Source: Sulfurovum sp. (lineage in GTDB: Bacteria > Campylobacterota > Campylobacteria > Campylobacterales > Sulfurovaceae). From it: 12,460 nt of DNA. The DNA lies in NCBI GenBank assembly GCA_020719895.1, contig DYPM01000049.1, positions 1-12,460 on the forward strand, in the 5' to 3' direction. Shown in pieces: positions 1 through 6,800 of the stretch (position 1 is its first letter; each line of letters starts with the position of its first letter). The translations under genes and the position numbers were made by a program. Below the pieces are notes generated by a model. The model ran no database searches. It was given only the letters and a program-made list of their open reading frames with translations, and had not been told where the DNA came from.

Positions 1-202
1 AACTTGACCAAGTTAAATAATATTTGTTATTGTTATTATCTAAATATTTAACAATACAAGTTCCGTGATTAAATTCTCTCGAGTCTCTCGATAAATTATG
101 GTCTACCGAGTCTTTTGACAAATTATCATCTACATTTTCTTTTTTGCACGCAGATAACAATGTTGCAATTGTCATCAGTATTATTAGAAATTTTATTCTC
201 AT
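1..202 (-). CDS. Partial lipoprotein, N-terminal 67 residues
   Basis: This is an open reading frame that starts with ATG at 202-200 and runs off the left edge without a stop. The first 19 residues, MRIKFLIILMTIATLLSAC, form a classic lipoprotein signal: a basic start, a hydrophobic core and the lipobox LLSAC with the acylated cysteine at residue 19. A good Shine-Dalgarno site (GAAGGAG) sits about 8 nt upstream of the ATG. The visible mature part is polar and includes the partly repeated phrases DNLSKDS and HNLSRDS, then a run of four asparagines near residue 58. I do not recognise a domain. The protein is expected to be membrane-anchored in the envelope, with function unknown. Confidence is high that it is a gene, low for anything more. 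Confidence 0.82.
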   Translation of the reverse strand, partial: MRIKFLIILMTIATLLSACKKENVDDNLSKDSVDHNLSRDSREFNHGTCIVKYLDNNNNKYYLTWSS

Positions 203-491
203 CGTATTATTCTCCTTCGTTCCCATCTTCTCAACGGGAATACATAATCATATTTGGCATACTACCAAAACCGTTCCATATCAATCAGTACACACATTCC
301 CTTATAATCTATAGCAATAGAATACCTCCAATAAATCGCCTCTCATCCACATTTTACCTTATAGTGCCTAAAACCGTCAAGACAACTTTTTACAAATCTT
401 AATTTCATTTAATATGTGTTATTTTACGCTATATTTTCTTCTGAATTATTTATTATTTATTTTGAGACTATCAAATACCGATCGATGAATG
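203..491. other. Intergenic region upstream of the lipoprotein gene
   Basis: No convincing gene is seen here on either strand. On the minus strand a possible promoter for the lipoprotein gene reads TTGACG (380-375), an 18-nt spacer and TAAAAT (356-351), which would give a leader of about 140 nt. The plus-strand open frame through this region has no ribosome binding site and a composition unlike a protein. The rest is AT-rich with no strong dyad. Confidence 0.4.
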
Positions 492-519
492 AAATGAGAG
501 TTATTCAAAACTCTCATTT
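492..519 (-). terminator. Hairpin at the end of the aldolase gene
   Basis: A perfect 11-bp stem (492-502 with 509-519) closes a 6-nt loop and overlaps the last codons and stop of the minus-strand aldolase gene. The base of the stem is A/T, giving TTTC on the minus strand, but there is no long T-run after it. It is a weak or incomplete intrinsic terminator, or a 3'-end stabilising hairpin. Confidence 0.4.
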
Positions 520-1433
520 GTCTCAAGCACCAAAAGAGCATCTTTATAAATTGGCTCATCAATAAAACCGTATTTTTCATCCATAAATCCATTGATACCT
601 TGCGTTGCGTGTCGTTCAAATGCTTCTTTGATATGTTTTGCTCGTATAAGCATCGCTTCATCTACGCCAAAAATACGATTGGCTATCTCCACTTGTTTGG
701 GTCCCATGCAGGCTTTGGAGACAAATCCCATCTGTTTTTCATGTTCGCACCACTGCTCGAATGTTTGTGTGTCGTTGTACTCTTGAAACATAAAAGATAC
801 AGGATGAATTCCAGCACTTTTGGCATCAACAAGGAATTTACTAAGAATATAATCAATAGTAGGATTGTGTTTGGTAACGATGGATTGTGGCAATCCCATT
901 GAGTTGAGAAGATCAAGAATACCCAAATTTGCGACTGTAAGCCGTTCATCAATACGAAGGGTTGAGAGTGTGTTAAATGCTTCTTTGGTCTCAACTGAAA
1001 TATGCAAGGCTTTGTCGGGCGAAAGAAGAGCAAGAGCTTGAGCAATTTCGCATTGAGTTTTGACCTTTGGAATACGCACCGCGTCAAATCCAAAATCATT
1101 CAAAAACGCAATCTCTTCTGCACCGCCTTCGTGAAGTGGATTGGTGCGAACAATGATAAAGCTATTGGATGCGTGAAGGTGCGAAAGAAAGAGAGCGATA
1201 TTGTAGAGTGCTTCTTTTTTGCGTTCTAAAGCAATCGCATCTTCAAGATTGAGTGTCACCATATCCGCATCAAGGCTGTCCAATCGATTGAGGTGTTTGA
1301 GGTGTAGCGGATTGAGCATCATATTAGAACGCATACGAGATGAAGTTGCTTTTGGTTTGAGAGCCGTACCAAAATATCTGTCGTAATGGTCAAACGAAAG
1401 GTTTTCTAAAAAAGTTAAATCTTCAAATATCAT
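501..1433 (-). CDS. HpcH/HpaI aldolase / CitE-like lyase family protein
   Basis: This 310-residue TIM-barrel protein resembles the beta subunit of citrate lyase and the malyl-CoA lyases, which cleave or form C-C bonds in acyl-CoA or acyl-thioester substrates with Mg2+. Family landmarks are in order: LNLEDAIA (E64, D65), VRTNP with Arg96 for substrate binding, RIPKV (Lys123), ISVETKEAF with metal ligand Glu148, and GILDLL with metal ligand Asp174. The 26-residue gap between the two ligands matches CitE. FVSKACMGPKQ (about 237-247) replaces the usual SGKMAIHPAQ segment. No citrate lyase alpha or gamma genes are nearby, so it is probably a stand-alone CitE-like enzyme with unknown substrate. I chose ATG at 1433. 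An in-frame TTG at 1472 would add 13 residues, but neither start has a clear Shine-Dalgarno site. Confidence 0.85.
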   Translation of the reverse strand: MIFEDLTFLENLSFDHYDRYFGTALKPKATSSRMRSNMMLNPLHLKHLNRLDSLDADMVTLNLEDAIALERKKEALYNIALFLSHLHASNSFIIVRTNPLHEGGAEEIAFLNDFGFDAVRIPKVKTQCEIAQALALLSPDKALHISVETKEAFNTLSTLRIDERLTVANLGILDLLNSMGLPQSIVTKHNPTIDYILSKFLVDAKSAGIHPVSFMFQEYNDTQTFEQWCEHEKQMGFVSKACMGPKQVEIANRIFGVDEAMLIRAKHIKEAFERHATQGINGFMDEKYGFIDEPIYKDALLVLETNESFE

Positions 1434-1440
1434 AAGATTG

Positions 1441-1446
1441 ATAATA
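1441..1446 (-). promoter_or_regulatory. Candidate -10 box for the aldolase gene
   Basis: TATTAT on the minus strand ends 7 nt before the chosen ATG (CAATCTT lies between). If it is used, transcription would begin at or next to the A of the ATG, making the message leaderless. No -35 box is evident. Confidence 0.3.
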
Positions 1447-1513
1447 TCAAAACGACAATAAAAGATAGGCAATTTTGAATCATATTGTGTTTAGAGTGTA
1501 ATATCGCTTTGGA

Positions 1514-1519
1514 TATAAT
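1514..1519 (+). promoter_or_regulatory. -10 box of the 1550-3310 operon
   Basis: A perfect TATAAT lies 30 nt upstream of the start codon at 1550. The sequence 17 nt further upstream (TTAGAG) is a poor -35 box, as is common for sigma-70 promoters in Campylobacterota. The predicted start near 1526 gives a short leader with the AGAGGAG ribosome binding site at 1534-1540. Confidence 0.6.
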
Positions 1520-1549
1520 CAACAATATTTCAAAGAGGAGAAAAATGAA

Positions 1550-1855
1550 ATGGACAGATGTCAGCAAATTGTTGCCAATGTAAGAATGGAAGAGCGATAT
1601 GAAGGAATGAGCCTTAGGTTTGATGGTAGTGAAGTGATTCGAAAAGAGATCGAAGAGGCGATTGAAAAAATCAAAGAACAGACCAAAATGACACCACTTG
1701 TTTTTGGCAACTCCAAAGACTATACCGAGTCAAGTCAAGCGTTTTATATTGAATTTAATGATGAAAGTCAAAGAAACAGCGGTGATTTTTTTGAAAGATT
1801 GCTTAGAGAGCTTAAAATTGATCACTGCGTCAATGATGTCATCGAGGAGGAGTAG
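1550..1855 (+). CDS. Conserved-looking small protein of unknown function
   Basis: This is a soluble 101-residue acidic protein with no signal peptide or membrane segment. A charged helical stretch lies at about residues 26-45 (SEVIRKEIEEAIEKIKEQ), followed by FYIEFND and a second amphipathic helix, ending in IEEE. I do not recognise the family. It is the first gene of an operon with the exported cyclophilin and cmoB. Its tail supplies the GAGGAGG ribosome binding site of the next gene, whose ATG follows one base after this stop. The start is uncertain: AGAGGAG (1534-1540) lies 9 nt before this ATG but only 4 nt before another ATG at 1545, which opens a 12-codon frame (MKWTDVSKLLPM). Restoring one base there would join MKWTDVSK to IVANVRMEERYEG of this frame. 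Confidence 0.7.
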   Translation: MDRCQQIVANVRMEERYEGMSLRFDGSEVIRKEIEEAIEKIKEQTKMTPLVFGNSKDYTESSQAFYIEFNDESQRNSGDFFERLLRELKIDHCVNDVIEEE

Positions 1856-1856
1856 T

Positions 1857-2411
1857 ATGAAAACGTTTGCAAAAATCACATTCCTATTTGTAATAATAAT
1901 GGGCATTAATCTTGACGCGTCACAAGCCAATATCGCCAAAGAGCAGGTTGTGGTTTTGGAGACCACTGTTGGCAAAATCACACTCAAACTTTTCCCTAAA
2001 ATAGCTCCACTTGCCGTTGAGAACTTCACTACACACATCAAAAATGGCTACTACAATGGATTGATTTTTCACAGAATCATCAAAAACTTTATGATTCAAG
2101 GCGGTGATCCCACAGGAAGTGGCAGAGGCGGAGAGTCGATTTGGAAAAAAGAGTTCAAAGATGAGTTTGCTCCTAATGTAGTATTTGATAGACCTTATCT
2201 TCTTGCTATGGCAAACAGAGGTCCAACTACCAATGGCAGTCAATTTTTTATCACGACCGCTCCAACACCGTGGCTCAATGGCAAACATACAATATTTGGC
2301 GAAGTGATTGAAGGCAAAGAAACCGTTGTCAAACTTGAAAATGTCAGCGTTGATTCTCAAATGAACAGACCGATGATTGATCAAAAAATTATCAAGGCGT
2401 ATCTTAAATAG
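1857..2411 (+). CDS. Exported cyclophilin-type peptidyl-prolyl cis-trans isomerase
   Basis: This enzyme speeds cis-trans isomerisation of Xaa-Pro bonds during folding. Residues 1 to about 24 form a signal peptide (basic MKTFAK, hydrophobic FLFVIIMG, then ASQA), so it should act in the periplasm. The rest is a single compact cyclophilin domain of 184 residues in total. Active-site residues correspond to those of human cyclophilin A: Arg73 in FHRII, Phe78, Met79 and Gln81 in FMIQGGDPTGSGRGG, Gln129 and Phe131 in NGSQFFIT, Trp139 and His144 in WLNGKHTIFG. I started it at ATG 1857 because GAGGAGG lies just upstream and the signal peptide begins there; a longer in-frame extension overlaps the previous gene and spoils the signal. 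The stop overlaps the GTG start of cmoB by one base, which suggests coupled translation. Confidence 0.93.
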   Translation: MKTFAKITFLFVIIMGINLDASQANIAKEQVVVLETTVGKITLKLFPKIAPLAVENFTTHIKNGYYNGLIFHRIIKNFMIQGGDPTGSGRGGESIWKKEFKDEFAPNVVFDRPYLLAMANRGPTTNGSQFFITTAPTPWLNGKHTIFGEVIEGKETVVKLENVSVDSQMNRPMIDQKIIKAYLK

Positions 2412-3310
2412 TGAATCTTGATACTATAAGAGAAGAGCGTCGCAAATGGTTGGCGTGGAAAAATATCGCACCAATCCATGAAGCGTTGAAACAACTTCCA
2501 AAAATAGAAAATATCGAAGTGGGTTTGCAAGATACAGTGAGTGTCATACTTCCCAATCTCTCTTTGGATACTATACATCAAATCGAAGAGACAGCACGAC
2601 TGATGAAGCCGTGGCGTAAAGGTCCTTTTCGTGTGGGTGAGCTTTTGATTGATGCGGAGTGGCAAAGTCATATCAAATACAATCTTATTGAGCCACATTT
2701 TAATCTCAAAGACAAAGTAGTCGGAGATATCGGCTGTAACAACGGATATTATCTTTTTCGTATGCTTTCTCATCACCCCAAAAAATTGATCGGCTTTGAT
2801 CCTTCTGCACTTTATTATTCACAATTTCTTTTTATCAATCATTTTGTGCAATCTGATATTGTTTATGAACTGTTGGGAGTAGAACATGTGGAGTTTTATG
2901 AAGAGCCGTTTGATACACTCTTTTGCCTTGGCGTACTCTATCACCGCACTGATCCTGTAAATATGCTCAAATCACTCTATCGTGGACTTAAGAGTGGAGG
3001 AGAGTTGATTCTTGATACTTTTATGATTGATGGTGAAGAGGAGATTGCATTGACTCCTGCAAACAAATACTCCAAAATCCCCAATATCTACTTTATCCCG
3101 ACAATACCAGCTCTCAAAAATTGGTGTCATCGTGCAGGATTTACGAAAGTCGTTGTACTTGAGACGATGATCACAACTCCTTATGAGCAACGCAAAACCG
3201 AATGGATAGAGACACAAAGTCTTGAAGATTTTCTTGATCCTGTAGACTCTACTAAGACAGTAGAAGGGTATCCTGCACCAAAACGTGTTTATATCAAAGC
3301 GATAAAATGA
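2411..3310 (+). CDS. cmoB: tRNA U34 carboxymethyltransferase CmoB
   Basis: CmoB transfers a carboxymethyl group from carboxy-S-adenosylmethionine (made by CmoA) to 5-hydroxyuridine at wobble position 34, giving cmo5U in tRNAs that read several codons. The 299-residue protein has the family's N-terminal region with RKGPF (Lys70) and IDAEW (Trp84). The methyltransferase core follows: VVGDIGCNNGYY (about 103-114, glycine-rich SAM loop), IGFDPS (acidic end of strand 2) and CLGVLYHR (about 172-179). The C-terminus, from NIYFIP through RKTEW to TVEGYPAPKR (283-292), closely follows E. coli CmoB as I remember it. It is slightly shorter than the E. coli protein (323). The start is GTG, overlaps the cyclophilin stop and has no good Shine-Dalgarno site, so translation is probably coupled. 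cmoA is not in the window. Confidence 0.93.
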   Translation: MNLDTIREERRKWLAWKNIAPIHEALKQLPKIENIEVGLQDTVSVILPNLSLDTIHQIEETARLMKPWRKGPFRVGELLIDAEWQSHIKYNLIEPHFNLKDKVVGDIGCNNGYYLFRMLSHHPKKLIGFDPSALYYSQFLFINHFVQSDIVYELLGVEHVEFYEEPFDTLFCLGVLYHRTDPVNMLKSLYRGLKSGGELILDTFMIDGEEEIALTPANKYSKIPNIYFIPTIPALKNWCHRAGFTKVVVLETMITTPYEQRKTEWIETQSLEDFLDPVDSTKTVEGYPAPKRVYIKAIK

Positions 3311-3317
3311 GAATAGT

Positions 3318-3434
3318 GGGAATCTCTAAAACCCGTCATACCGAATTTGATTCGGTATCTCGTATACCCCAAATACGAGATCGAGATTGCGGGTCAAGCC
3401 CGCAATGACAAGATGGGGTTTTTTAGAGATACCA
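3318..3434. repeat. REP/MITE-like inverted-repeat element
   Basis: Imperfect outer arms (3322-3334 with 3416-3430, 13 pairs plus a 2-base bulge) are followed inward by GTCAT/ATGAC (3335-3339 with 3405-3409). Inside are three perfect hairpins: 3338-3345/3351-3358 (8 bp), 3357-3365/3373-3381 (9 bp) and 3386-3393/3399-3406 (8 bp, ATTGCGGG). The whole can fold as a cloverleaf. It lies between cmoB and a convergent tRNA gene and has no coding sense of its own. The third hairpin with its ATGAC edge resembles a REP-like core and recurs in modified form near 12423-12455. Confidence 0.7.
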
Positions 3435-3494
3435 TAGTTTTTGAAGTTGATATAAAGGAGATGATTTTAAGTTTTGGAGAATTTTTTGAATGTG

Positions 3495-3579
3495 TGGTGC
3501 GCAGAACGAGACTTGAACTCGTACACCCGTAAGGCACTACCCCCTCAAGATAGCGTGTCTACCGTTCCACCACCTGCGC
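3495..3579 (-). tRNA. tRNA-Leu(GAG)
   Basis: Read on the minus strand this is an 85-nt class II tRNA including an encoded CCA. The acceptor stem pairs GCGCAGG with TCTGCGC (one G-T pair). The anticodon stem CTATC/GGTAG carries loop TTGAGGG with anticodon GAG at 3546-3544, which reads CUC and CUU leucine codons. A long variable arm typical of leucine tRNA is followed by the T arm ACGAG-TTCAAGT-CTCGT. The discriminator base is A and CCA follows directly. It converges with cmoB and lies 64 nt beyond the atpE terminator, in the same direction as atpE. Confidence 0.95.
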
Positions 3580-3642
3580 ATAAAATTAACTTTGAATTGT
3601 TAAGGGATAAAATTATATCTTATAAAACTTAAATATAAACAA

Positions 3643-3672
3643 ACACAAAGAAGACAAAAGCCTTCTTTGTGT
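3643..3672 (-). terminator. Intrinsic terminator of atpE
   Basis: A perfect 11-bp stem (3643-3653 with 3662-3672) with an 8-nt loop lies 5 nt past the atpE stop. On the minus strand it is followed by the T-rich tract TTTGTTTATATTTAAG. The stem is AT-rich, so it is moderate in strength. Confidence 0.7.
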
Positions 3673-3677
3673 AAAAA

Positions 3678-3989
3678 TTAACCAAGGAATGGGTTAGCGT
3701 AAAGAGCGATAAGAGCAATGACAAGTGTATAGATAACTTGTGCTTCGATCATTGCAAGAGCAATAAACATTGTAGTCATCAATTTACCGCCAAGACCAGG
3801 GTTTCTTGCAGTACCAGCGATTGTAGCAGCAGCAGTGTGACCCATACCGATAGCACCACCAAGAGCAGCAAGACCAAGACCAACACCAGCAGCAACTACC
3901 GAGTATGCTTCGATCATAGATTTACCATCAACATCACCTGCAAATGCAACTGCACCCATTGCCAAGAAAAGCATAAAAAACTTTTTCAT
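3678..3989 (-). CDS. atpE: ATP synthase F0 subunit c
   Basis: This 103-residue proteolipid forms the rotating c-ring of the inner-membrane F1F0 ATP synthase. An N-terminal signal-like segment (MKKFFMLFLAMGAVAFAG) precedes the usual hairpin, as in other Campylobacterota subunits. Helix 1 holds the glycine-rich packing motif (about residues 35-50, GVGLGLAALGGAIGMG), the polar loop is ARNP (61-64), and helix 2 carries the ion-binding carboxylate Glu82 in MIEAQVIY. Alanine follows the glutamate where Na+-binding rings usually have a hydroxyl residue, so proton coupling is more likely (inference). A good ribosome binding site (AAAGGA) precedes the ATG. The gene stands alone, away from any other atp gene, with its own promoter and terminator, which would allow the high dosage the c-ring needs. 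Confidence 0.95.
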   Translation of the reverse strand: MKKFFMLFLAMGAVAFAGDVDGKSMIEAYSVVAAGVGLGLAALGGAIGMGHTAAATIAGTARNPGLGGKLMTTMFIALAMIEAQVIYTLVIALIALYANPFLG

Positions 3990-4092
3990 AAAAAATCCTT
4001 TGAAAAAAAATGTGAGGTTTTAAGTCCCTTTCGACTCTCTCTAAGGTCTGTTCGGCTTGCGTATCCCTACTAATTACCTTAAATAGAGTTTA

Positions 4093-4098
4093 ATTATA
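4093..4098 (-). promoter_or_regulatory. -10 box of atpE
   Basis: A perfect TATAAT on the minus strand (context GCTATAATTAAAC) would start a transcript near 4087 with a leader of about 98 nt before atpE. It sits between the DUF4389 gene and atpE. No matching -35 box is evident. The small dyad AGCTT-CCCT-AAGCT overlaps its upstream side. Confidence 0.5.
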
Positions 4099-4121
4099 GC
4101 TTAGGGAAGCTGATATATGAA

Positions 4122-4376
4122 TTATTTTTTTGACGACCAATCACCTATTGGCCACGGTTTTGTGTCGCTGTTGAAAGTAAGATAGTTGATTATCTCTTTG
4201 GCGTACTCTCCCAAAGATGAGGAGAAGGAGAGAAGGTTTGTGTTGAGACCGCCTCCAATCCAACCCAAAAGAAATTGAACAACTACGACCAATGAGATTG
4301 TCATTGTAAGAATATTTCCAATAATCAAATAGAGCATTGCATAAAGCAGTCGTTCGCGATTGACTCTGTTTCCCAT
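4122..4376 (-). CDS. DUF4389-family small membrane protein
   Basis: This 84-residue protein has one long hydrophobic stretch (about 11-42) containing a likely transmembrane segment or a tight pair, with a basic start (NRVNRERLL) that suggests a cytoplasmic N-terminus. The rest follows the DUF4389 pattern as I know it: a polar helix LLSFSSSLGEYAKEI, then INYLTFNSDTKPWPIGDW near the C-terminus. The function of this family is not established. AAGGAA lies about 6 nt upstream of the ATG. The gene is downstream of pnp on the same strand, but the gap of 188 nt is full of stem-loops, so whether it shares the pnp transcript is unclear. Confidence 0.8.
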   Translation of the reverse strand: MGNRVNRERLLYAMLYLIIGNILTMTISLVVVVQFLLGWIGGGLNTNLLSFSSSLGEYAKEIINYLTFNSDTKPWPIGDWSSKK

Positions 4377-4397
4377 TGTTGATTCCTTTTTTTATGG

Positions 4398-4547
4398 AGT
4401 TCTTGCAGAACTAAAAATAACGCCTAATGAACGTTATGGGTTGTCTTTTGAAAAGAAACTTGCCATTGAGGCAACTAACTTTCTTTTCAAAAGATTGCTA
4501 ACGCTAAGTTGTCTTCGTGCATGAGGACTCACGCACTTTGTGCTTAG
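4398..4547. repeat. Four-hairpin structured spacer between pnp and the DUF4389 gene
   Basis: Four dyads occur in 150 bases. A: AGTTCT-TGC-AGAACT (4398-4412). B: ATAACG/CGTTAT (4417-4422/4432-4437), followed on the minus strand by five Ts. C: a perfect 14-bp stem (4445-4458/4480-4493) enclosing TTGCC-ATTGA-GGCAA (4460-4474). D: GTGC-TGAG/CTCA-GCAC around 4517-4536, with outer CTAAG/CTTAG (4504-4508/4543-4547). B could act as a weak terminator after pnp. The density of structure suggests a dispersed repeat or a structured 3'/5' UTR; I do not recognise a named family. Confidence 0.55.
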
Positions 4548-4564
4548 TATTCCCTTTTTTATGG

Positions 4565-6742
4565 TTATTTCAAATAATCAGGTGTTGCTAACTCTACTTT
4601 TTTGCCTTTTTGTTCTATCACTACAATGTCGATATTTTCTCCTTCATTGTACAATCCTTGAAGGGTGTCGATACGTTGTTTGGAGATTTTGGAGATGTGT
4701 AGAAGTGCATCAAATCCATCAGGCATTTCGACAAAAATACCAAAAGGAGTGACTTTTTTGATTTTGCCAGTGTAGGTGTGATCAAGTTCGTATTGCATCT
4801 GTTTTTTGATTGGTTTTGAGGCTAATGTTTCGATATGTTCTTTGGCGGCTGCTACTTTTGCTTCGTCGCCTCCTTTGACTTTTACACCTCCAATGTCCCT
4901 GTCAAGATCAATAGTGACATCAAATCTCTCGATAATCTCTCTGATAGTTGCTCCAGCTTTACCGATAATATCGACAATGCGACTAGGGTCAATGATAAAC
5001 TCCTCAACGCTTGGAAGTGCATCGCTGGGTTTCATATTTTCAATAGCAATTTCCATCTTATCGAGGATATGCACTCTTCCTGCCTTGGCTTGATCTAAGG
5101 TTTTTTTGAGTATTTCAAGATTGAGTCCTCCGAGTTTAATATCCATCTGCATCGCAGTGATTCCATCTCGTGTTCCAGCGATTTTAAAATCCATATCACC
5201 ATCATGATCTTCTAAGCCCATAATATCAGAGAGAACAGCATAACGTTCGCCATCACTTACCAATCCCATCGCGATTCCTGCTACCAATTTTTGAGTCTCT
5301 ACTTGTGCGGCTCTAAGTGCTATTGAACCACCGCACACAGTTGCCATTGATGAGGAGCCGTTGCTCTCCAAAATCTCCGAAACCAATCGGATTGTTCCAT
5401 CGTGTCTTATGTCGATTGTCGGCTCTAATGCACGTTTGGCAAGATTTCCATGTCCTAACTCTCTGCGTCCAGGTGCGAAGATCGGTTTTGTTTCGCCTAC
5501 ACAAAAACCTGGAAAGTTGTAATGCACCATAAATGATTCGCTTAATGATGATTTTTCAGTGAGCAGTTCATACATTTGAGCATCTTTGTCGTTGCCAAGT
5601 GTGGTGGTGACTAATGCTTGCGTCTCTCCTCTTGTAAAAAGACACGAGCCGTGGACTGAAGGCAAAATATTTGTTTCGATAGAAATAGGGCGAATCTCAT
5701 CAAGTTTTCGTCCATCAGCACGAATCTCTTGATCTAAAATCAATGCACGCACTACTGAACGTTTGTATCTCTCTAATACACTTTTTAGTAGTGCAGAATC
5801 GATAGTCTCTTTCTCTTTGGTTTTAACAGCCATAATCGCTTCGTGTACTTTGGCTAAGGCGGTGTTGCGTTCGCTTTTTGCCATAATACGAATTGCATTT
5901 TCTATAGCATCGTGAAAATACTCTTGAATGTAGGAATAGAGTGTGGTGTCTATTTTTTCATCTCTTAGCCTCAAAAGCAATGGTTCTCTACAATATGGTT
6001 TGAACATTTCGGTGTAGGCTGTAGTCGCTTGGAGTATTGCTTCTTTGGCAAAAACGACTGCTTCTAATAGTCCCGTCTCATTGAGTTCGTTGCACTCGTG
6101 ATGCTCAAGAAACATTGGAATCTCGCTCATCGTAGTAGAAATAACATCATCAATAATCTCTTGAGCAATCGTTCTCATCTCGATCATAACAATATCTTCA
6201 CCAGATCCAACCACCAAAAGATCAAGTGTACTTTGGGCTTGTTGACTTAGGGAAGGATTGACTACTAATGCACCATCAATTTTTCCTACTCTCACTGCAG
6301 CAATGGATTGTGTCACGGGAGTATCGGAGAGAAAAAGGGCAGCTGACGCAGCATGAAGTGAAGCGACTTGAAGATCTACTTCGTTATCACTGCTAAGTAT
6401 CATGATAGTGATCATCACAGGATATTCAAATCCCGCAGGAAAAAGTGGACGCAACGAACGGTCTATGATACGTGAAGTGAGTGTTTCAAAATCACTGGGC
6501 TTAGTCTCTCTTTTGATAAATCCTCCAGGGATTTTTGCTGCAGCGTAATATTTTTCGACATACTGTACAGTCATTGGCAAAAAATCTTCGCTCACAGGAG
6601 TTTCATCGATCGCTACTGTAGCCAAAATGACTGCTTTACCTTGACGATAAAGTACTGCACCTGATGTTTGTTTGGCAACTTTATTGAGCTCGTATTGCTC
6701 TTTGAGGTTGTTGAGGTGTAGGGTGAGTATTGTGGGTTCCAT
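4565..6742 (-). CDS. pnp: Polyribonucleotide nucleotidyltransferase (PNPase)
   Basis: PNPase degrades RNA 3' to 5' using phosphate and releases nucleoside diphosphates; it is a trimer central to mRNA turnover. The 725-residue protein is complete. It has an RNase PH-like domain (about 10-140), a helical linker (about 240-330), a second catalytic RNase PH domain (about 340-560), a KH domain (about 582-640, GKAG at 594-597) and an S1 domain (about 652-718). Catalytic features are present: NGSSS (461-465) for phosphate, and EDHDGDMDFK with Asp512 and Asp518 matching the E. coli metal-binding Asp486 and Asp492. AAGGAA lies 6 nt upstream of the ATG. It follows the J-domain gene after 58 nt. A TAAAAT at 6779-6774 may be an internal promoter. 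No RNase III-type leader hairpin is obvious in that short gap. Confidence 0.96.
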   Translation of the reverse strand: MEPTILTLHLNNLKEQYELNKVAKQTSGAVLYRQGKAVILATVAIDETPVSEDFLPMTVQYVEKYYAAAKIPGGFIKRETKPSDFETLTSRIIDRSLRPLFPAGFEYPVMITIMILSSDNEVDLQVASLHAASAALFLSDTPVTQSIAAVRVGKIDGALVVNPSLSQQAQSTLDLLVVGSGEDIVMIEMRTIAQEIIDDVISTTMSEIPMFLEHHECNELNETGLLEAVVFAKEAILQATTAYTEMFKPYCREPLLLRLRDEKIDTTLYSYIQEYFHDAIENAIRIMAKSERNTALAKVHEAIMAVKTKEKETIDSALLKSVLERYKRSVVRALILDQEIRADGRKLDEIRPISIETNILPSVHGSCLFTRGETQALVTTTLGNDKDAQMYELLTEKSSLSESFMVHYNFPGFCVGETKPIFAPGRRELGHGNLAKRALEPTIDIRHDGTIRLVSEILESNGSSSMATVCGGSIALRAAQVETQKLVAGIAMGLVSDGERYAVLSDIMGLEDHDGDMDFKIAGTRDGITAMQMDIKLGGLNLEILKKTLDQAKAGRVHILDKMEIAIENMKPSDALPSVEEFIIDPSRIVDIIGKAGATIREIIERFDVTIDLDRDIGGVKVKGGDEAKVAAAKEHIETLASKPIKKQMQYELDHTYTGKIKKVTPFGIFVEMPDGFDALLHISKISKQRIDTLQGLYNEGENIDIVVIEQKGKKVELATPDYLK

Positions 6743-6800
6743 TTTTTATTCCTTAAGGGTTCTTGTAGTGCAAATTTTATCAGGATTCAAATATCACTTT

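Noticed and set aside
115..402. Plus-strand open frame of 95 codons near the left edge
   Set aside because: No ribosome binding site, unusual composition, and it lies opposite a much better minus-strand lipoprotein start with lipobox.
446..661. Minus-strand open frame overlapping the end of the aldolase gene
   Set aside because: It is out of frame with the conserved aldolase and has no supporting signal.
1698..1856. In-frame upstream extension of the cyclophilin
   Set aside because: It overlaps the preceding gene and would bury the signal peptide; ATG 1857 has a strong ribosome binding site.
3347..3532. Plus-strand open frame of 61 codons after cmoB
   Set aside because: It is translated from the inverted-repeat element (phrase IAGQARNDK) and the complement of tRNA-Leu, so it is not a protein gene.
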